Shown one piece after another: positions 21,749-32,913 of a DNA stretch of 64,000 bases (the stretch's first letter is position 1; the number at the start of each line of letters is the position of its first letter). The DNA is from Rutstroemia sp. NJR-2017a BVV2 (Eukaryota > Ascomycota > Leotiomycetes > Helotiales > Rutstroemiaceae). Below the pieces are notes generated by a model. The model saw only the letters and a list, made by a program, of their open reading frames with translations. It had not been told where the DNA came from and made no database searches. The translations under genes were made by a program, and so were the position numbers. The stretch is from the NCBI GenBank assembly GCA_002946415.1, contig NJPS01000039.1:248001-312000 (forward strand), read 5' to 3'.

Positions 21749-23595
21749 CTAGAGTTTCGCAATTATACTTCTCGCCAGCCTCAGCTGGACCGACTCGCGC
21801 GTCTCGACCAAACCCCCTTCGGCATTCAACTCGCATGATCTCAACTCCGTAGGCATAAACTGACATCGGGATTCTGGCCCGGGAGGGACTAGGTAAACGA
21901 CTGTTAGCGTGTATATCCACCGAAAAAGAACAAAATAAAGAAGAAAAAATGGGCCGAAAAGGTATCTTACTTCCAAGCAACCTCTTCAAGAAACTCCCAT
22001 GCGACACCACAACCACATGTATATCCTTATCCTTCCCGGCCTGCAACGCCTCTCGCAAAAACACCCCCTTCCAAAATCCCCCCCCACGCTTCAACATCTC
22101 CGCTATCATCCCAAACTCACCTTTCACCTTCCCCGCTCGTGACCAAATATCCTCGCTGGCTATTACCGGCGCTTCCTCACTCAACGCCCTGAGATCCAGT
22201 CCCCGGCCCGCGTATCTCTTTCTCAGCCCCCCGAGCTCCGCTCGCTTGTTGCAGGGGTGGTTTCCGCATTCGCGGAGGTCGTCGTAGGCGATGTATTGGG
22301 GTTTGGGCTTGCAGGATGCGGGCGGGTAGACGAGTAGAGCGGTTTCGACGGCGCGGAGGAGGGGGGAGATGAGGATTAGGGTTGGGACGGGGTGGATGGG
22401 TGAGATGTGCTGTTTGAGGGAGAGGGCTTGTTGGATGCCGAGCTGGGTGAGGGAGGGGTCGGGGAGGGCGAAGGATGAGCGGTTTAGGCCGTGTTCGTGG
22501 CCGAGGTTGTGGTAGGCCTGGGGAGATAAGTGTCAGGTTGTTTCGGTTGTAGGTATCGATGTGGGAGACGGGAGGGGGGCTTACTTCGCCATGGCGTATT
22601 AAATGGAAAAAGATCTTGGGCTGCTTGGGAGGCTTAAAGAAAGCTTTTATTCTTTTACAAATGCTCATCTTGCGTGGAGATGCATCTTTTTGATCATGAT
22701 TGGACCTTGCTGGTGTCACAGACTCAGAAAGTGAAGCGTCGTTGTGCACAGTTCGTCGCGATCTGCGGCCTTGCTCTGCCGATCCCATTTGCATTGGACT
22801 CGCATTACCCGATTCGACAGTTGCAACCTGTACATCGAACTCGGAAGTAGCTTTCTCAACGTTCAGCTCGAGAGAAGAGGCGGCCACGGAGTGAGTACTG
22901 GATATGGTGGAATTCTCCCTTGGTGTGCGCGCTGAAACGTCGTAGACTTGTCTGTCCAGATGCTTCGAGCCCGCAAGGCTTACAAGGGATGAATTGCCGT
23001 CCGAACTGATGACTTCTGAGTTGTCATCTGAGGAACATTCAGCTGTAGGAGACTCAGGGCTCATCGAGGCAGCTCTTTGGGGAAGGGAGCAAGACCGTGC
23101 TAACTCTACGGCATTAGAATAAGTTAAGCCGACCTGAAAAGCTGTTTGGACTGAGGATGAAGATCGTATAGACTCGGTAGTACTAGGATATGTTGGGCCG
23201 ACCCAAATAGCTGTTTGGACTGAGGACGAAGATCGTATAGACTGGGCAGGTTCAGAATATGTCGGGTCGACCAGGAAGGCTGTTTGGACCGAGGCTGGAG
23301 ATCGTATAGACTCGGCAGCATCGTGATAAATGGAAGTGTCTGCGTCCTCGTCTTCTTGGGATTCGTCACTAACGGATGAGGTTTGAGATCCTTCATTGAG
23401 CCTAGGTGACGTCGACGGGATGGAAGGTTGAATCACTTCTTGAGCCTTATGTTTAACCAAAGTGTCCTCAGTCAGATGAGAGCTTGCAAGTAGGTTCTCT
23501 GTACCGCTTGCATTAGGTGCAGCTGCGACCAAGCTGTTTGGCATTGTAGCAGCAGTTTTTGTGGACGTGTCGTTGATTTCAGAACTTCGCTCCAT
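21749..23595 (-). CDS. Histidine phosphatase (phosphoglycerate mutase-like) with repeat-rich N-terminal half
   Basis: The C-terminal half is a histidine phosphatase superfamily domain. It has HLIRHGEAYHNLGHEHGLN (catalytic His in RHG near residue 335), a SPLLRAVETALL arginine motif and VVVVSHGSFLKRLL with the second His. Exons are 23595-22585, 22517-21971 and 21888-21749, giving 565 aa. The first intron falls right after RHGE. The N-terminal 330 residues are Ser/Thr-rich and disordered-looking. They contain three 23-residue tandem repeats (residues about 96-164) and a basic segment before the domain (ICKRIKAFFKPPKQPK). Substrate is unknown; the fungal family includes sugar- and inositol-phosphate phosphatases. 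There is no signal peptide. It is convergent with the S41 protease. Confidence 0.85.
23104..23310 (-). repeat. Three tandem 69-bp repeats encoding 23-residue units
   Basis: On the minus strand the units begin SIRSPASVQTAF, SIRSSSSVQTAI and SIRSSSSVQTAF, each 23 codons long. The unit boundaries are at 23310, 23241 and 23172. A degenerate fourth copy (LARSCSLPQRA) follows. The DNA copies are closely similar (GATCGTATAGACT is shared), indicating recent in-frame duplication. Confidence 0.9.
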
Positions 23596-25613
23596 GCTGC
23601 CAAGTAACTAATTGAGTTTTGGAAGTGATCCGGACAGTGTCAGGGGAGATTTGCTGCTGGAATACCGGACTGCGGCTGTCTAGCGAGTGTCTCTTTCGCG
23701 ATTCGTGCTGAGCACCATGAATAAGAATCGTGGTAGTTGTGTAGATGGCAAACCGTGATGTTGCAAGTGAGCTTTCGAACAAAATGTAAAGTGGATCAGG
23801 ATGTAGAGCAGGTGAAAATATTTAACACAGCAGAATAAAAATGTTGGGCGGCTCAGTGAATTTGGAAAATTGTTACGGGCTTTCGTGCGTTCCTGAGACG
23901 GTGGGAAGACTAGCATAGTAGAACTACTGAAAAGTATACGACACCTTCAAAATGTACTTTTAGTTGCCCAGTGGTGTCCAAAACAGAGTTAATTCTCACG
24001 ACTATTTTCACACTTAGAAATGATAGGATAATGACGTCTTGAACCGTCACGGGAGTTACTAGGTCTCTCATCGTTCAACAGCGAATGATAATCACATGCA
24101 GTCTCTAGCAATGCTTATAGAAGATAATAGCACTACAAACGGGCAGTCACGAAGATGGCATTGGTTTATCGACGGCGTATCCATTGATTGAGGAATCGAA
24201 GCATTGGGAAAAGCATGTCGGTTGAGAAAATATTAATTTCGGGGACGAACAAATGGTCTGGGCTTCGGAATAACAAGTACTAAGAAGTATAGCCGCACAC
24301 TAGAGCACCCCAGAAAAAGCTAGTAAACTAAAAGGCTTGACAATGAACAAAACCATGATAAGGTTGGGCGTAAGAAAGAGCTGGGTTACAACCTAAGAGA
24401 GACGAATAGCTAAAAGTACACTAGCATTTTTGCAGTATTTTTGTTAAAGGACAACTAGGTCTGAAACATATCTTCTATCTGCGGAGTAAACGTGCATCGC
24501 AATTGTATATGAGCATCATCCAACGACTGCGAGAGCAGCTAAGGGAACATTTCGGTCAATGACAACAAGGATGGTTGAAACTTCAAACCAGACACGACGC
24601 GCCATTGAAAGTGAAATAAAAGACGAGCTAAATCGAAGCAAGCCATAGGACCCAAAAGTAAGGTCCACGACTGATTTAGAGCGAACCCGTGGCGCTTCCC
24701 TGGCTGGTGTCGCTGAGTTGGATATGACTTCTCAAGGTGCAAATTAGCTCAATTCGGACCAGCGTCGACAAACCCATGGCACGACCACATCAAAACTCGT
24801 CATCAATGTATTGAACACACACTTGGAAACTTGGAGTTTGGATCAGCAGCTACGGACTATTTTGGAGCGCCTCAAGGGCAAACACCCGGAAGCTCTATGC
24901 AAAAGATGTATCATAACGAACCATGCTGGCTACGGGAGTCCGGAGAGAAGTCGTATTTGACTTTAACATAAACGAATAGTGCCATGTAGATCAACCAGGA
25001 AGAGTCAGTAAGAGACACTCATAAAAGATTCATAGTTGAGGTGTTACAAAGCGAATGAACCTGGAAATGAACAAAGACTGATTTGAGGTGAAGCGAAGAT
25101 GTCGTTGAAGCTTGAGATGAGGCCTGTGCTTTTTCCCAAGTTGGACTGCTCGCTGCTTACTCATCAAGCCGCTAACATCCTGTTGATTGAAATGCCTTAT
25201 TTCTTGAAAACGCTCAAAGAACATCATGCAACTTCGATATCTAAAAATGAATAAGTCAATGATCTTGTCACGCATATACGCCAAGGAAATCTGTTTACTC
25301 CAGCTGCTTACTCTGACCGAACTCCGCATAACTCGCGTGAGGTTCTTCAAGCCATTTTGCGGCGGGGCAGGCTTGAGCACACTTTATATGAAGCGGTTAC
25401 TCAACACAAGACCCCAAACCGCGCGGCTTTGCATGAAATAGAGCTGAGAAAGGATTGAAAGCTGATGTGAGTGTTAATATTTAGGATGCTCAAATATATA
25501 AACATAGATAATATGTAAGTACGAATTGTTCTTGAGTTGTGGAGTGCACTGGCTGGTCATTCCTCACGCGTTTCTGTTCTTTTGTTTTTCTCTTCTCTTC
25601 TACCACTTTCAGT
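23596..25613. other. 2-kb divergent intergenic region, no gene supported
   Basis: This lies between the phosphatase (-) and the glycosyltransferase (+) starts. ORFs at 24539-24742 and 25030-25380 (minus) lack domains and look like noise. A TATA-like CAAATATATAAAC lies at 25492-25504, about 115 bp before the glycosyltransferase ATG. Pyrimidine-rich sequence follows just upstream of that ATG. Confidence 0.45.
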
Positions 25614-26729
25614 ATGGGTGTAGTTGTTCCCCTCAACAATTCTAAAAGAGCACCACAGGCTGGTCTGATGGTCATTTCTCTTCTTGTTATTCTATGGTCA
25701 TTAAGCTTCTTTTTTGTTCCACCTCAATCCAGCATCATATCTTCTATCCTTGACACCAACTCAGCGAATAGACACGATGTCATCCCCAACATTGTCCACT
25801 ATGTCTGGATCGCCAGAAATCCGTCAGCAGAGCTGAAATTTGGATTTGAACTATTTCTCACAGTCTATTCATCTCACCTGTATCTCCACCCAGAGGTGAT
25901 ATATCTGCACACGGATGCCACCCCTGAAATAGTCGAGCGAGCAAAACACTCATCCGATCACTGGACACGATTGATTTTGAATTTGCCTCTCCTCAAAGTC
26001 AACCACGTACCAACGCAGACACATACAGCTACAGGCAAGGAAATCCGAAGTCTCGAGCATAAGGGCGATTTCGTGCGCGGAGAGATCCTCAATGCGATGG
26101 GCGGGGTATACTTGGACCTGGGTGCTCTTCCGATCCGCGATATTAGACCTCTAAGATCAACTGGTTTTGCGAACATCATCGGCGCAGACTCGGCTGGGAT
26201 GTACAGCAGCGGGGTTATGCTAAGTAAGAAAGGGTCTGCATTAACTACGATCATGAAAGAGGAAATGCATCGAGTCTTCGACGGAACTGAGGGAACCCAC
26301 AGCGCTATCCTTCTCACATCCCTAGCTAGTCGACTGAGCGCTGTTCCGAAGGAGGTACTAGTCCTTGGACAAAATGCGTTCCGCTCAATTAGCGAAAGTG
26401 CCGAAGAGGCAAAAACTCTATTCCAAGCGCATCCCGAGACAGACACGACATCCATGAATAATTACCCACTGGCTCCTCACTGTCAAGACGTCGTGAAATG
26501 GTGGGAAAGCAGGGCAGAAAAGCCGGCAGATTGGGTTACCGACTATTCAAGCTCGTACATCTTGATGTCATCTGGACGACCGCAAGTCGAAAGCTGGGAT
26601 GGGGAGATCACCTTAGAATATGTGTTGGAGAGGAGGAGTAACTTTGCACTTCTAGCGTATCCTGCGGTTGCGCATGCTATTAAAGCTGGGTATCTTGATA
26701 GTATTGTACCTTTTTTTGTGGCAAATTGA
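25614..26729 (+). CDS. GT32-like glycosyltransferase, type II membrane protein
   Basis: Intronless ORF of 371 aa. A single membrane segment (about residues 18-38, LMVISLLVILWSLSFFFV) follows a short basic N-terminus, the layout of Golgi type II glycosyltransferases. IPNIVHYVWI and the FVRGEILNAMGGVYLDLG block are typical of the Gly_transf_sug/DXD (GT32, OCH1-like) family. At the metal site the sequence is YLDLG where the family usually has YLDxD, so the second Asp is missing. The frame extends further upstream but begins at GTG; the first ATG is 25614. It sits tail-to-tail with the sphingomyelinase gene. The sugar donor is unknown, and activity is uncertain given the altered DXD. Confidence 0.85.
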   Translation: MGVVVPLNNSKRAPQAGLMVISLLVILWSLSFFFVPPQSSIISSILDTNSANRHDVIPNIVHYVWIARNPSAELKFGFELFLTVYSSHLYLHPEVIYLHTDATPEIVERAKHSSDHWTRLILNLPLLKVNHVPTQTHTATGKEIRSLEHKGDFVRGEILNAMGGVYLDLGALPIRDIRPLRSTGFANIIGADSAGMYSSGVMLSKKGSALTTIMKEEMHRVFDGTEGTHSAILLTSLASRLSAVPKEVLVLGQNAFRSISESAEEAKTLFQAHPETDTTSMNNYPLAPHCQDVVKWWESRAEKPADWVTDYSSSYILMSSGRPQVESWDGEITLEYVLERRSNFALLAYPAVAHAIKAGYLDSIVPFFVAN

Positions 26730-26816
26730 TGTCAATCCTTATTCTCATTCCCCAACATCCAGCATTCCAGATACAGACACACGTCAACCAATTATCTACT
26801 CCATCTCATTCGATCC

Positions 26817-28957
26817 TCAAGCTTTTCTGTACCTCGCTCTCGCCCTTTCCAACCCTGCCTCCAAAGCCCCATCCTCCGCAACAATCCTTGCCAAAATCCT
26901 CCTCATCTCACTCCCTTCACAAACATTCTTCTCAATAACTCCCAAACCCCTCTTCAGCGCCTCTCCACCTTCATCCCTCTTACTAAAATGCACTCCCGGC
27001 GTAATCGTCGCACAATTATATTGCGACTCCATAGCTCTCATCTGGCAGATCTCCGCTGTCGTACAATCTCCCGTACAGGTTCCGACCTTAAAGCCTCTAC
27101 TCTTTCGCGCATAATACTCCGCAAATGCCGTCGCATTAGACGCCAGTACTTCGGTTACATTGTGCCAGAATGCAGGCGTGAGTTCAGCTGCAGGGTCGGT
27201 CAAGGGAGGAGTTACGAGGGGCCCGTAGGCCGCTTTTGCGGAATAGTATTCTTTCCAGACAGGAGCGGACGTTTGTTGGCCGGTGAGCGTCATGTCTGCT
27301 ATGTAAGTGGTGAAGTCGAGCACACCGAAGGTGACGGGGTCGACGCTGTAGACGCGGAATGCGGGGTAGCCGGAGGTGGGAGTCAGGGATGGTGCGATAT
27401 AGGATACCTCAAGGGCATTTGCGTAGGTTTGGGCGCTGTAGGAGCTGTAGCCTATTTCGAACTGGTCGACGTGAGTGTGGCCTGAAGGGGTGTTTCTTAG
27501 CACGCGTATTGATTTTTAAATTACTGGAAGTACTTACCAAAGAACAAAGCTGCGATTGTAGCAGAGTACCGGTTGATGATTTGATTTAGGTAATTCGAAC
27601 CATCGTGGAATATATCACTTTGCCCTGGGGGACCATGACCGATAATATATACTCGTTCGCCAGCAGTTTCTGCACTTTGAAGTTCTTGAACTAGCCATGC
27701 TAGCTGTCCGGAAGGATCTGTTTCCATTGTTTTCTCGTACATCCAGTAGTTCTCCGTGAAGTAAAGGTTTGTATTGATAGATATGATACGAAGATTTTGT
27801 CCAGACAGCAATGAGGAATAAGAACCGAAACTATTCGCTGTCTCTGCACTGGCACCGACGAAGCTTGACCAGTCTGCAGATAGGGTGTCGTATACCCATT
27901 GTTGATCTTTCACATTACGTGCCGTTGGCGGGAAAGCATTCGCAGGGGAAGACTCATGATTTCCAGCTGTGCCGAAGACCTGCTTCAATCCAGACATGCG
28001 ACTATATGCATCGTTGATGTTTTTGATGTTCTGAGTTTCATTGGTAAGCCAGACCGCGTGATCTACGATGTCACCAGTAAAGATGCTTGCTATAGCATCC
28101 GGAGCGATTGACTGTATGGCTGCGTACATGCTCTGTTCCAAGGAAACAGGGGTGTCGCATTCAGAATTTCCATATTGACCAGCAGGAAACTGATTATTGC
28201 CAGCGGCGTCTGCGTTGGTGTATGCTCTGCAACATATGGGTTTTGTGCAGTTGTAATTTGCCCCTGTTTGGTAGAAAGGGTCTACATGAATATCACTGTA
28301 ATGAACGATTTTGAGAGGTGTCTTCCCACTGACAGTTGGGCGCTGAGTCGAGGGTTTGGCTGAAGGAAAAGGAACCGTATAAGGTGTGACAGCTGGGTAG
28401 CTACACAATCCGAAGAACCTGATACAAAATAACTCTGAAGTATGTGATTGTATGGACATGTCTCGCAAATCTTTGGCGATGATTGGGCCTTCAAGACCAA
28501 TTGCTCCAGCACATACATCGGGATCCTCTACCTAAGGATTAATTAGCTAGCGATTTAGATATGGTAACCAGAACTTACGCCGGAGAGGTTGCAGATCTCG
28601 GTCAACGTGGTGACAAAAGCAGTGTCTCCGAGCTGTGCAATTCCCTTTAGGAGTAGAAGAACGGCCTATATGATGTATTGTTAGTATAGTAAGGAGCATA
28701 TGCGAATCACAAGCAACTAAGCTTTGAGGCACATCCACTGACACATCAAGCTACATGAAGCTCGCTGCAGCAAATTACTTTTGCTCCCCAATTGCAAGAT
28801 GGAGAGACTTGAAATCACCTACATCGCATGCAGCACACGTAGTCGCTGCCTCTATGGCTCCCCAGATAGTACTCCCAAGATCATCTTTGCTAAGCACGGC
28901 TGCGAGAGATGCCGTAACAAAAGTAGCAGAAACAAGATATACGATCGAAAATTGCAT
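26817..28957 (-). CDS. Secreted acid sphingomyelinase-like phosphodiesterase (saposin B + metallophosphoesterase)
   Basis: Acid sphingomyelinases cleave sphingomyelin-type phosphodiesters with a two-metal centre. Exons are 28957-28823, 28665-28579, 28531-27538 and 27481-26817, for 626 aa. An N-terminal signal sequence (MQFSIVYLVSATFVTASLAA) is followed by a saposin-B region rich in Cys (CAACDAVLLLLKGIAQLGD, ICNLSGVEDPDVC). The catalytic motifs are all present: SDIHVD near 155, GDIVDH near 230, GNHE near 269, IGHGPPG near 375 and FFGHTHVDQF near 403-412. Sequons NYT/NET/NVT fit a secreted glycoprotein. The C-terminus has another Cys cluster (TCTGDCTTAEICQ). The last intron interrupts the GHTH motif. 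Because fungi lack sphingomyelin, the natural substrate may be another phospho- or ceramide-phosphate lipid. Confidence 0.92.
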
Positions 28958-30448
28958 CTTTATTGGCCAAATTAAAACGAAGAGATAGCGCAATAATTGA
29001 CATTTGGACGATCTCTCAACGCCTTTAAGTACTCTTAAGGTATTGCCCCAGAGGTAACGGCAACGTCGCAGTCTCGCAGACCAGAAAGCATTGTTACTTG
29101 GAAAGGTGTGATCCACGAGCTGATTCCTTGTTAAACATTGGTCCATACTAGAGATGATTTACAGGGGAAATGCGGGCAACCCTTGTTTTCCTGCGAGTCC
29201 ATATGCCGGTATGAACCAATGAATACTTGTCATGTTCCTCGTGCCGTTATAATTTACAGACCTTCCTTTAACGACAAAATCCGTGCCAGGGCTGATGTTC
29301 TTTTTGTCTCGGAGGTATGTCATCGGACCGTTCCTCTACCCCACGATGAAATACTTTGGGCATCTCACGCTAGTATGCCAAAGTGATGTTACCATGCGAA
29401 ATGGGCAAATTGAAGATCCCAAAAACTATGGCTATTCCATTTTGAGCATGTAGAACATGGGCCCATTGCGTTTCTGCCTCCAATCTTATTTGGCACTTGC
29501 CCCTCACGGCAGAGCACGGAAAAGCTTATTGTATTCCATGCATAAACCTTTACGACTCGGAAGTAGATGAGGTGGGTTGCGGCAATGCACTATGCAACCG
29601 TACAGTATATAGCAAAATCGTGAACAGAATTGGTTGCCAGTACTGCGATCCTCGGTGTTCGTCTTAAGAGCATGTGATAAATGGCAGCTATCGTGCCTGT
29701 ATGTGTTGCACCTGTAAGATGATATATGCCGTGTCCATCCTGCTACTGAATTAGGCAGCTCGAGCATCAACTGCCTCTGATCCTTTCAATAAGTATTGGA
29801 ATACTGTCTTATAGTATCATGATCTGCTAGTCTTTGTGAAGAATGCACCTTTGCTGCTGTTGACGCATGGCAGAAGCGTTGGCGAGATATCGAACTTTAC
29901 ACCCTATCTTACCTAGTAGGTCAGGGAAAATTTTGAAGATTGGGAAGCCCTCTAACAGGCTACTCGCGTAAGAGAAATAACTCTAGTGCTTCAATTTGTC
30001 TTGGAGAAAAGAGCGAGTTGGTGAAAAGGGATTGAGTGTCGCCTGTTTCGCACTGCGACATGGGTTGATATGACAGAACGGCAGTATAAACCAGTGCTCT
30101 TGTGAAGATGGAAGCAGTCAACTGAATGTGCATTACTCTGTTGAATACGCTGATTCCGTGAAAATTTCTTCACAGGCCAGTTGTAGCACAGAAGTCAAGT
30201 CTGGGGAAGATTGAACTGACAGATAACGCACGATTGGCCTCCGTACAAAGCAAGCTAGGACAAAATAGGCCACCGTATAATCTCTTCAAGTCGCGCAGTT
30301 GCCCGACCGCCTTTTGCACCACCGCCTTTTGCATCACCGCCTTCGCGCGCTGAATTGCCTGCTCAAAAATTCCAGTGCACCTCGTTATCCGGCTCATATC
30401 ACTCCTCTGTTCGTGTGCGAAAGAGTTTCTCTTAGAGATTGTGACAAG
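28958..30448. other. Divergent intergenic region, no gene supported
   Basis: About 1.5 kb between the sphingomyelinase (-) and transcription-factor (+) starts. Short ORFs on both strands lack domains. A minus-strand ORF from a true ATG at 30397 contains the 15-bp tandem repeat listed separately, but nothing else supports it as a gene. Confidence 0.45.
30306..30350. repeat. 15-bp tandem repeat (three copies)
   Basis: ACCGCCTTTTGCACC, ACCGCCTTTTGCATC and a third, diverged ACCGCCTTCGCGCGC lie head to tail about 100 bp upstream of the transcription-factor ATG. They may bind a regulator, or encode a KAVxQ repeat on the minus strand; neither is shown. Confidence 0.8.
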
Positions 30449-32913
30449 ATGGGCCGCAAACCAAATGGTACGTAGGCCGATTCTCTAGATTTCGAACTTT
30501 CCCGAGTCCACTTCCTCACATACCGAAACGTTGTGCGGGTCCGATACTTCCTAAGAAAAACAGTGGCTGACCGCATTTACTTCTATAGCATTGATACTTC
30601 AACACTTCGAACGAGGACCGAAGCTGAACGACTCGAGTAATCGCTACCAACATACGTGTAAGACATGTGGCGAAAAGTTCCCAAAAGGAAGAATCGATAG
30701 CTTAACAGCTCACCTTGTCAAGAAATGCCCCGCCATTTCCCTTCGCGATCGACAAAGGGCTCTTCTCGAATTGAACAATCTTCCAGATGTCGCAGATCGC
30801 ACACGCAATGCAGGGCCACTGCAGCCAGTCCCTAACGTTGGACTGTCTGGCGCAAATAGAAATTGGACTGCCTTGGAGACATTGGCCGAAGTCTCCAGAC
30901 GTATGGATTTGTCCGAGAAACGAGATGACAAACCAGATAGCGGAAGTCCTGCAGAGGACAGGACATTTGAGCCCCTACGATCTGATAACTTAGAGCTTCA
31001 AGAGCAATACACTCTTGATAATCCACCCATGAGTTATGAGTCTCGAGCCCAGCGCGAAAAGAAGAGTTAGTGTGGTAACTTTTAGTTCGCGATTCCGTGC
31101 TGACGTTCTTCACAGCAAGCAGTCAGAAAAGTCAACCGAAGGAGGCTAATGCCGGGTCCATGTATCTGAATGCCCTCTCAGCTTCTCGAGCAACCTCCCC
31201 GAACCTTGCGATGGCCGCAACAGCTGCCGCGGCCGCCCGTTTCATCCCATCAATGGTCGACCCTCAATTGTTAAGCGAGGATGCTGATGCCCAAGAAAAG
31301 CTTACAGAAGCCAGATTGACTCGCGAGCTTGCGGATGCCACTATGGCTGAGATGTACAACAGTGGTTCTGTGGATCAGCCAAATAATTGGTCCATGCAAG
31401 ATAGCGACACACAAGCGGCGCAAAATGCTACCCAAGTTGCCCAGATGGCTCAACTGACGCAGTTGTATACGGATGCGCATGCAAGCGAGCAACAATCGAC
31501 TGAGATTGCTGAGACAGCTGTATCTGGACCTGTACCCGGACCAGGAGCCTACCAACGTTTGGCCATGAATCCAGCAATGACGACAGAATTCAGTGCCGAG
31601 TATGGTAACGGTCAGAAGGCAAACAAGCCTAAAGTTCGTGGTCGCTTTTCCGATACTCGGAGAAAGGAAGTGCAAGAAGTCAGGAAGCGAGGTGCTTGTA
31701 TTCGCTGTCGGATGTTGAAAAAACCTTGCTCTGGCGAAACTCCATGCAACACCTGCAAAAGCGTTGATAATGCTCGTTTATGGAAGACGCCATGTGTTCG
31801 CACTCGACTTACGGATGAGATGGAGATGTACTCTGCTAATCTTTACACTGTCCTCGCGCATCACGATGTCAGCATGATAAAGGCTTCTGTTAACTTCCGC
31901 AGTTCTTCTAATCAGATTGAGGCTTCACATTTGCCAGCTACTGGGATTGTTGTAGAATTCAATTGCTTGGAAGCCGTAAACGTTCCCATAGAAGGACAAA
32001 TTGATCCTGGCCTCAATAACAACTTCAATTCATCATATCGCATACTCGATACCGACAACGATGATATCACTGCCAAGCTGGAAACATACATAAAGCGCAT
32101 GATTACCGTCTTCATAGACAACGAACCATCGAGCTTCATGCGCACCACTTTAAGAACCGCTCTGAATCTCTCTATTGAGAAACAAGACACACTCCTCACT
32201 CGCGCTCTCGAGTTCTGGGCTATGGTCCACATCCACGTCGATACAGAAGTTAGCTGGAGCTTAAATGAAAAGATCTGTTCGGGCGAACAAGCTGGACAGA
32301 CACGAACTATCCCCCCTACAAGTGAATCCTCTTGGAGCACGATGGTAGCTCAGCTTAATGCTGCAGCTGAGAAGAAAGCTGGAATGATGTGCCGGAATAT
32401 TCTTAATGAGCTAGAAAGGCGTTTGCTTCAGCATAATAAGGCTTCATCTTTCGAAGTGTTCCTCATCTCACTCCTCGTACTCAATTGCATCGAAAAGTCA
32501 ACCTGGGCCTTCAAGTCATGGGAACAAGATTTATTCAAGTCTCGATGGCCATTGGACAAGAATCCGGTCTGGTTTGGTTCTCAAGGAGACAAGCTTACCG
32601 ACTTGTTGCAAATGCTCCTGAATACTAGAAGTGTCCCGCCTAAGTCATACGCAGATTCGTATGTCGATGGTATCCTCGTGGTTGATGTTAAGGTAGAAGG
32701 CGACAAAAGGGACACACGAGCTCATGATTTCTTTAATGAAATACAACTTCGCCGTAAGCCTTTGCTCTCTTAGCCCCACCATTCATACTGAAATCTAATC
32801 AAATACCAGGTTCCTACGTCCTAGACAAACAACTAAACCCCGTCTTCGACCCCGCCAATTCCCGTTGTTTTGAGCTCCGCTACTCCTCCCGTCTCCTCTA
32901 TTCCGGCTCCTAG
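30449..32913 (+). CDS. Fungal transcription factor with N-terminal BED-like zinc knuckle and Zn2Cys6 cluster
   Basis: Exons 30449-30467, 30589-31065, 31116-32753 and 32810-32913 join to 745 aa. Near residues 28-51, CKTCGEKFPKGRIDSLTAHL plus VKKC gives a C-x2-C-x14-H-x4-C knuckle like BED-type fingers. The zinc cluster starts at residue 360 within RKRGACIRCRMLKKPC and continues SGETPCNTCK. Its spacing is C-x2-C-x6-C-x5-C-x2-C-x12-C, with a long final loop. Between the two, residues 165-340 are Ala/Gln-rich with a TEARLTRELADATMAEMY helix. The C-terminal half (about 390-745) is helical without the classic fungal-specific TF domain signature that I can see. The 19-nt first exon encodes MGRKPN. 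It is likely a nuclear DNA-binding regulator; target genes are unknown. Confidence 0.85.

Noticed and set aside
25030..25380. 116-codon minus-strand ORF upstream of the glycosyltransferase
   Set aside because: Basic composition with no domain, no splice support and no start context; likely chance.
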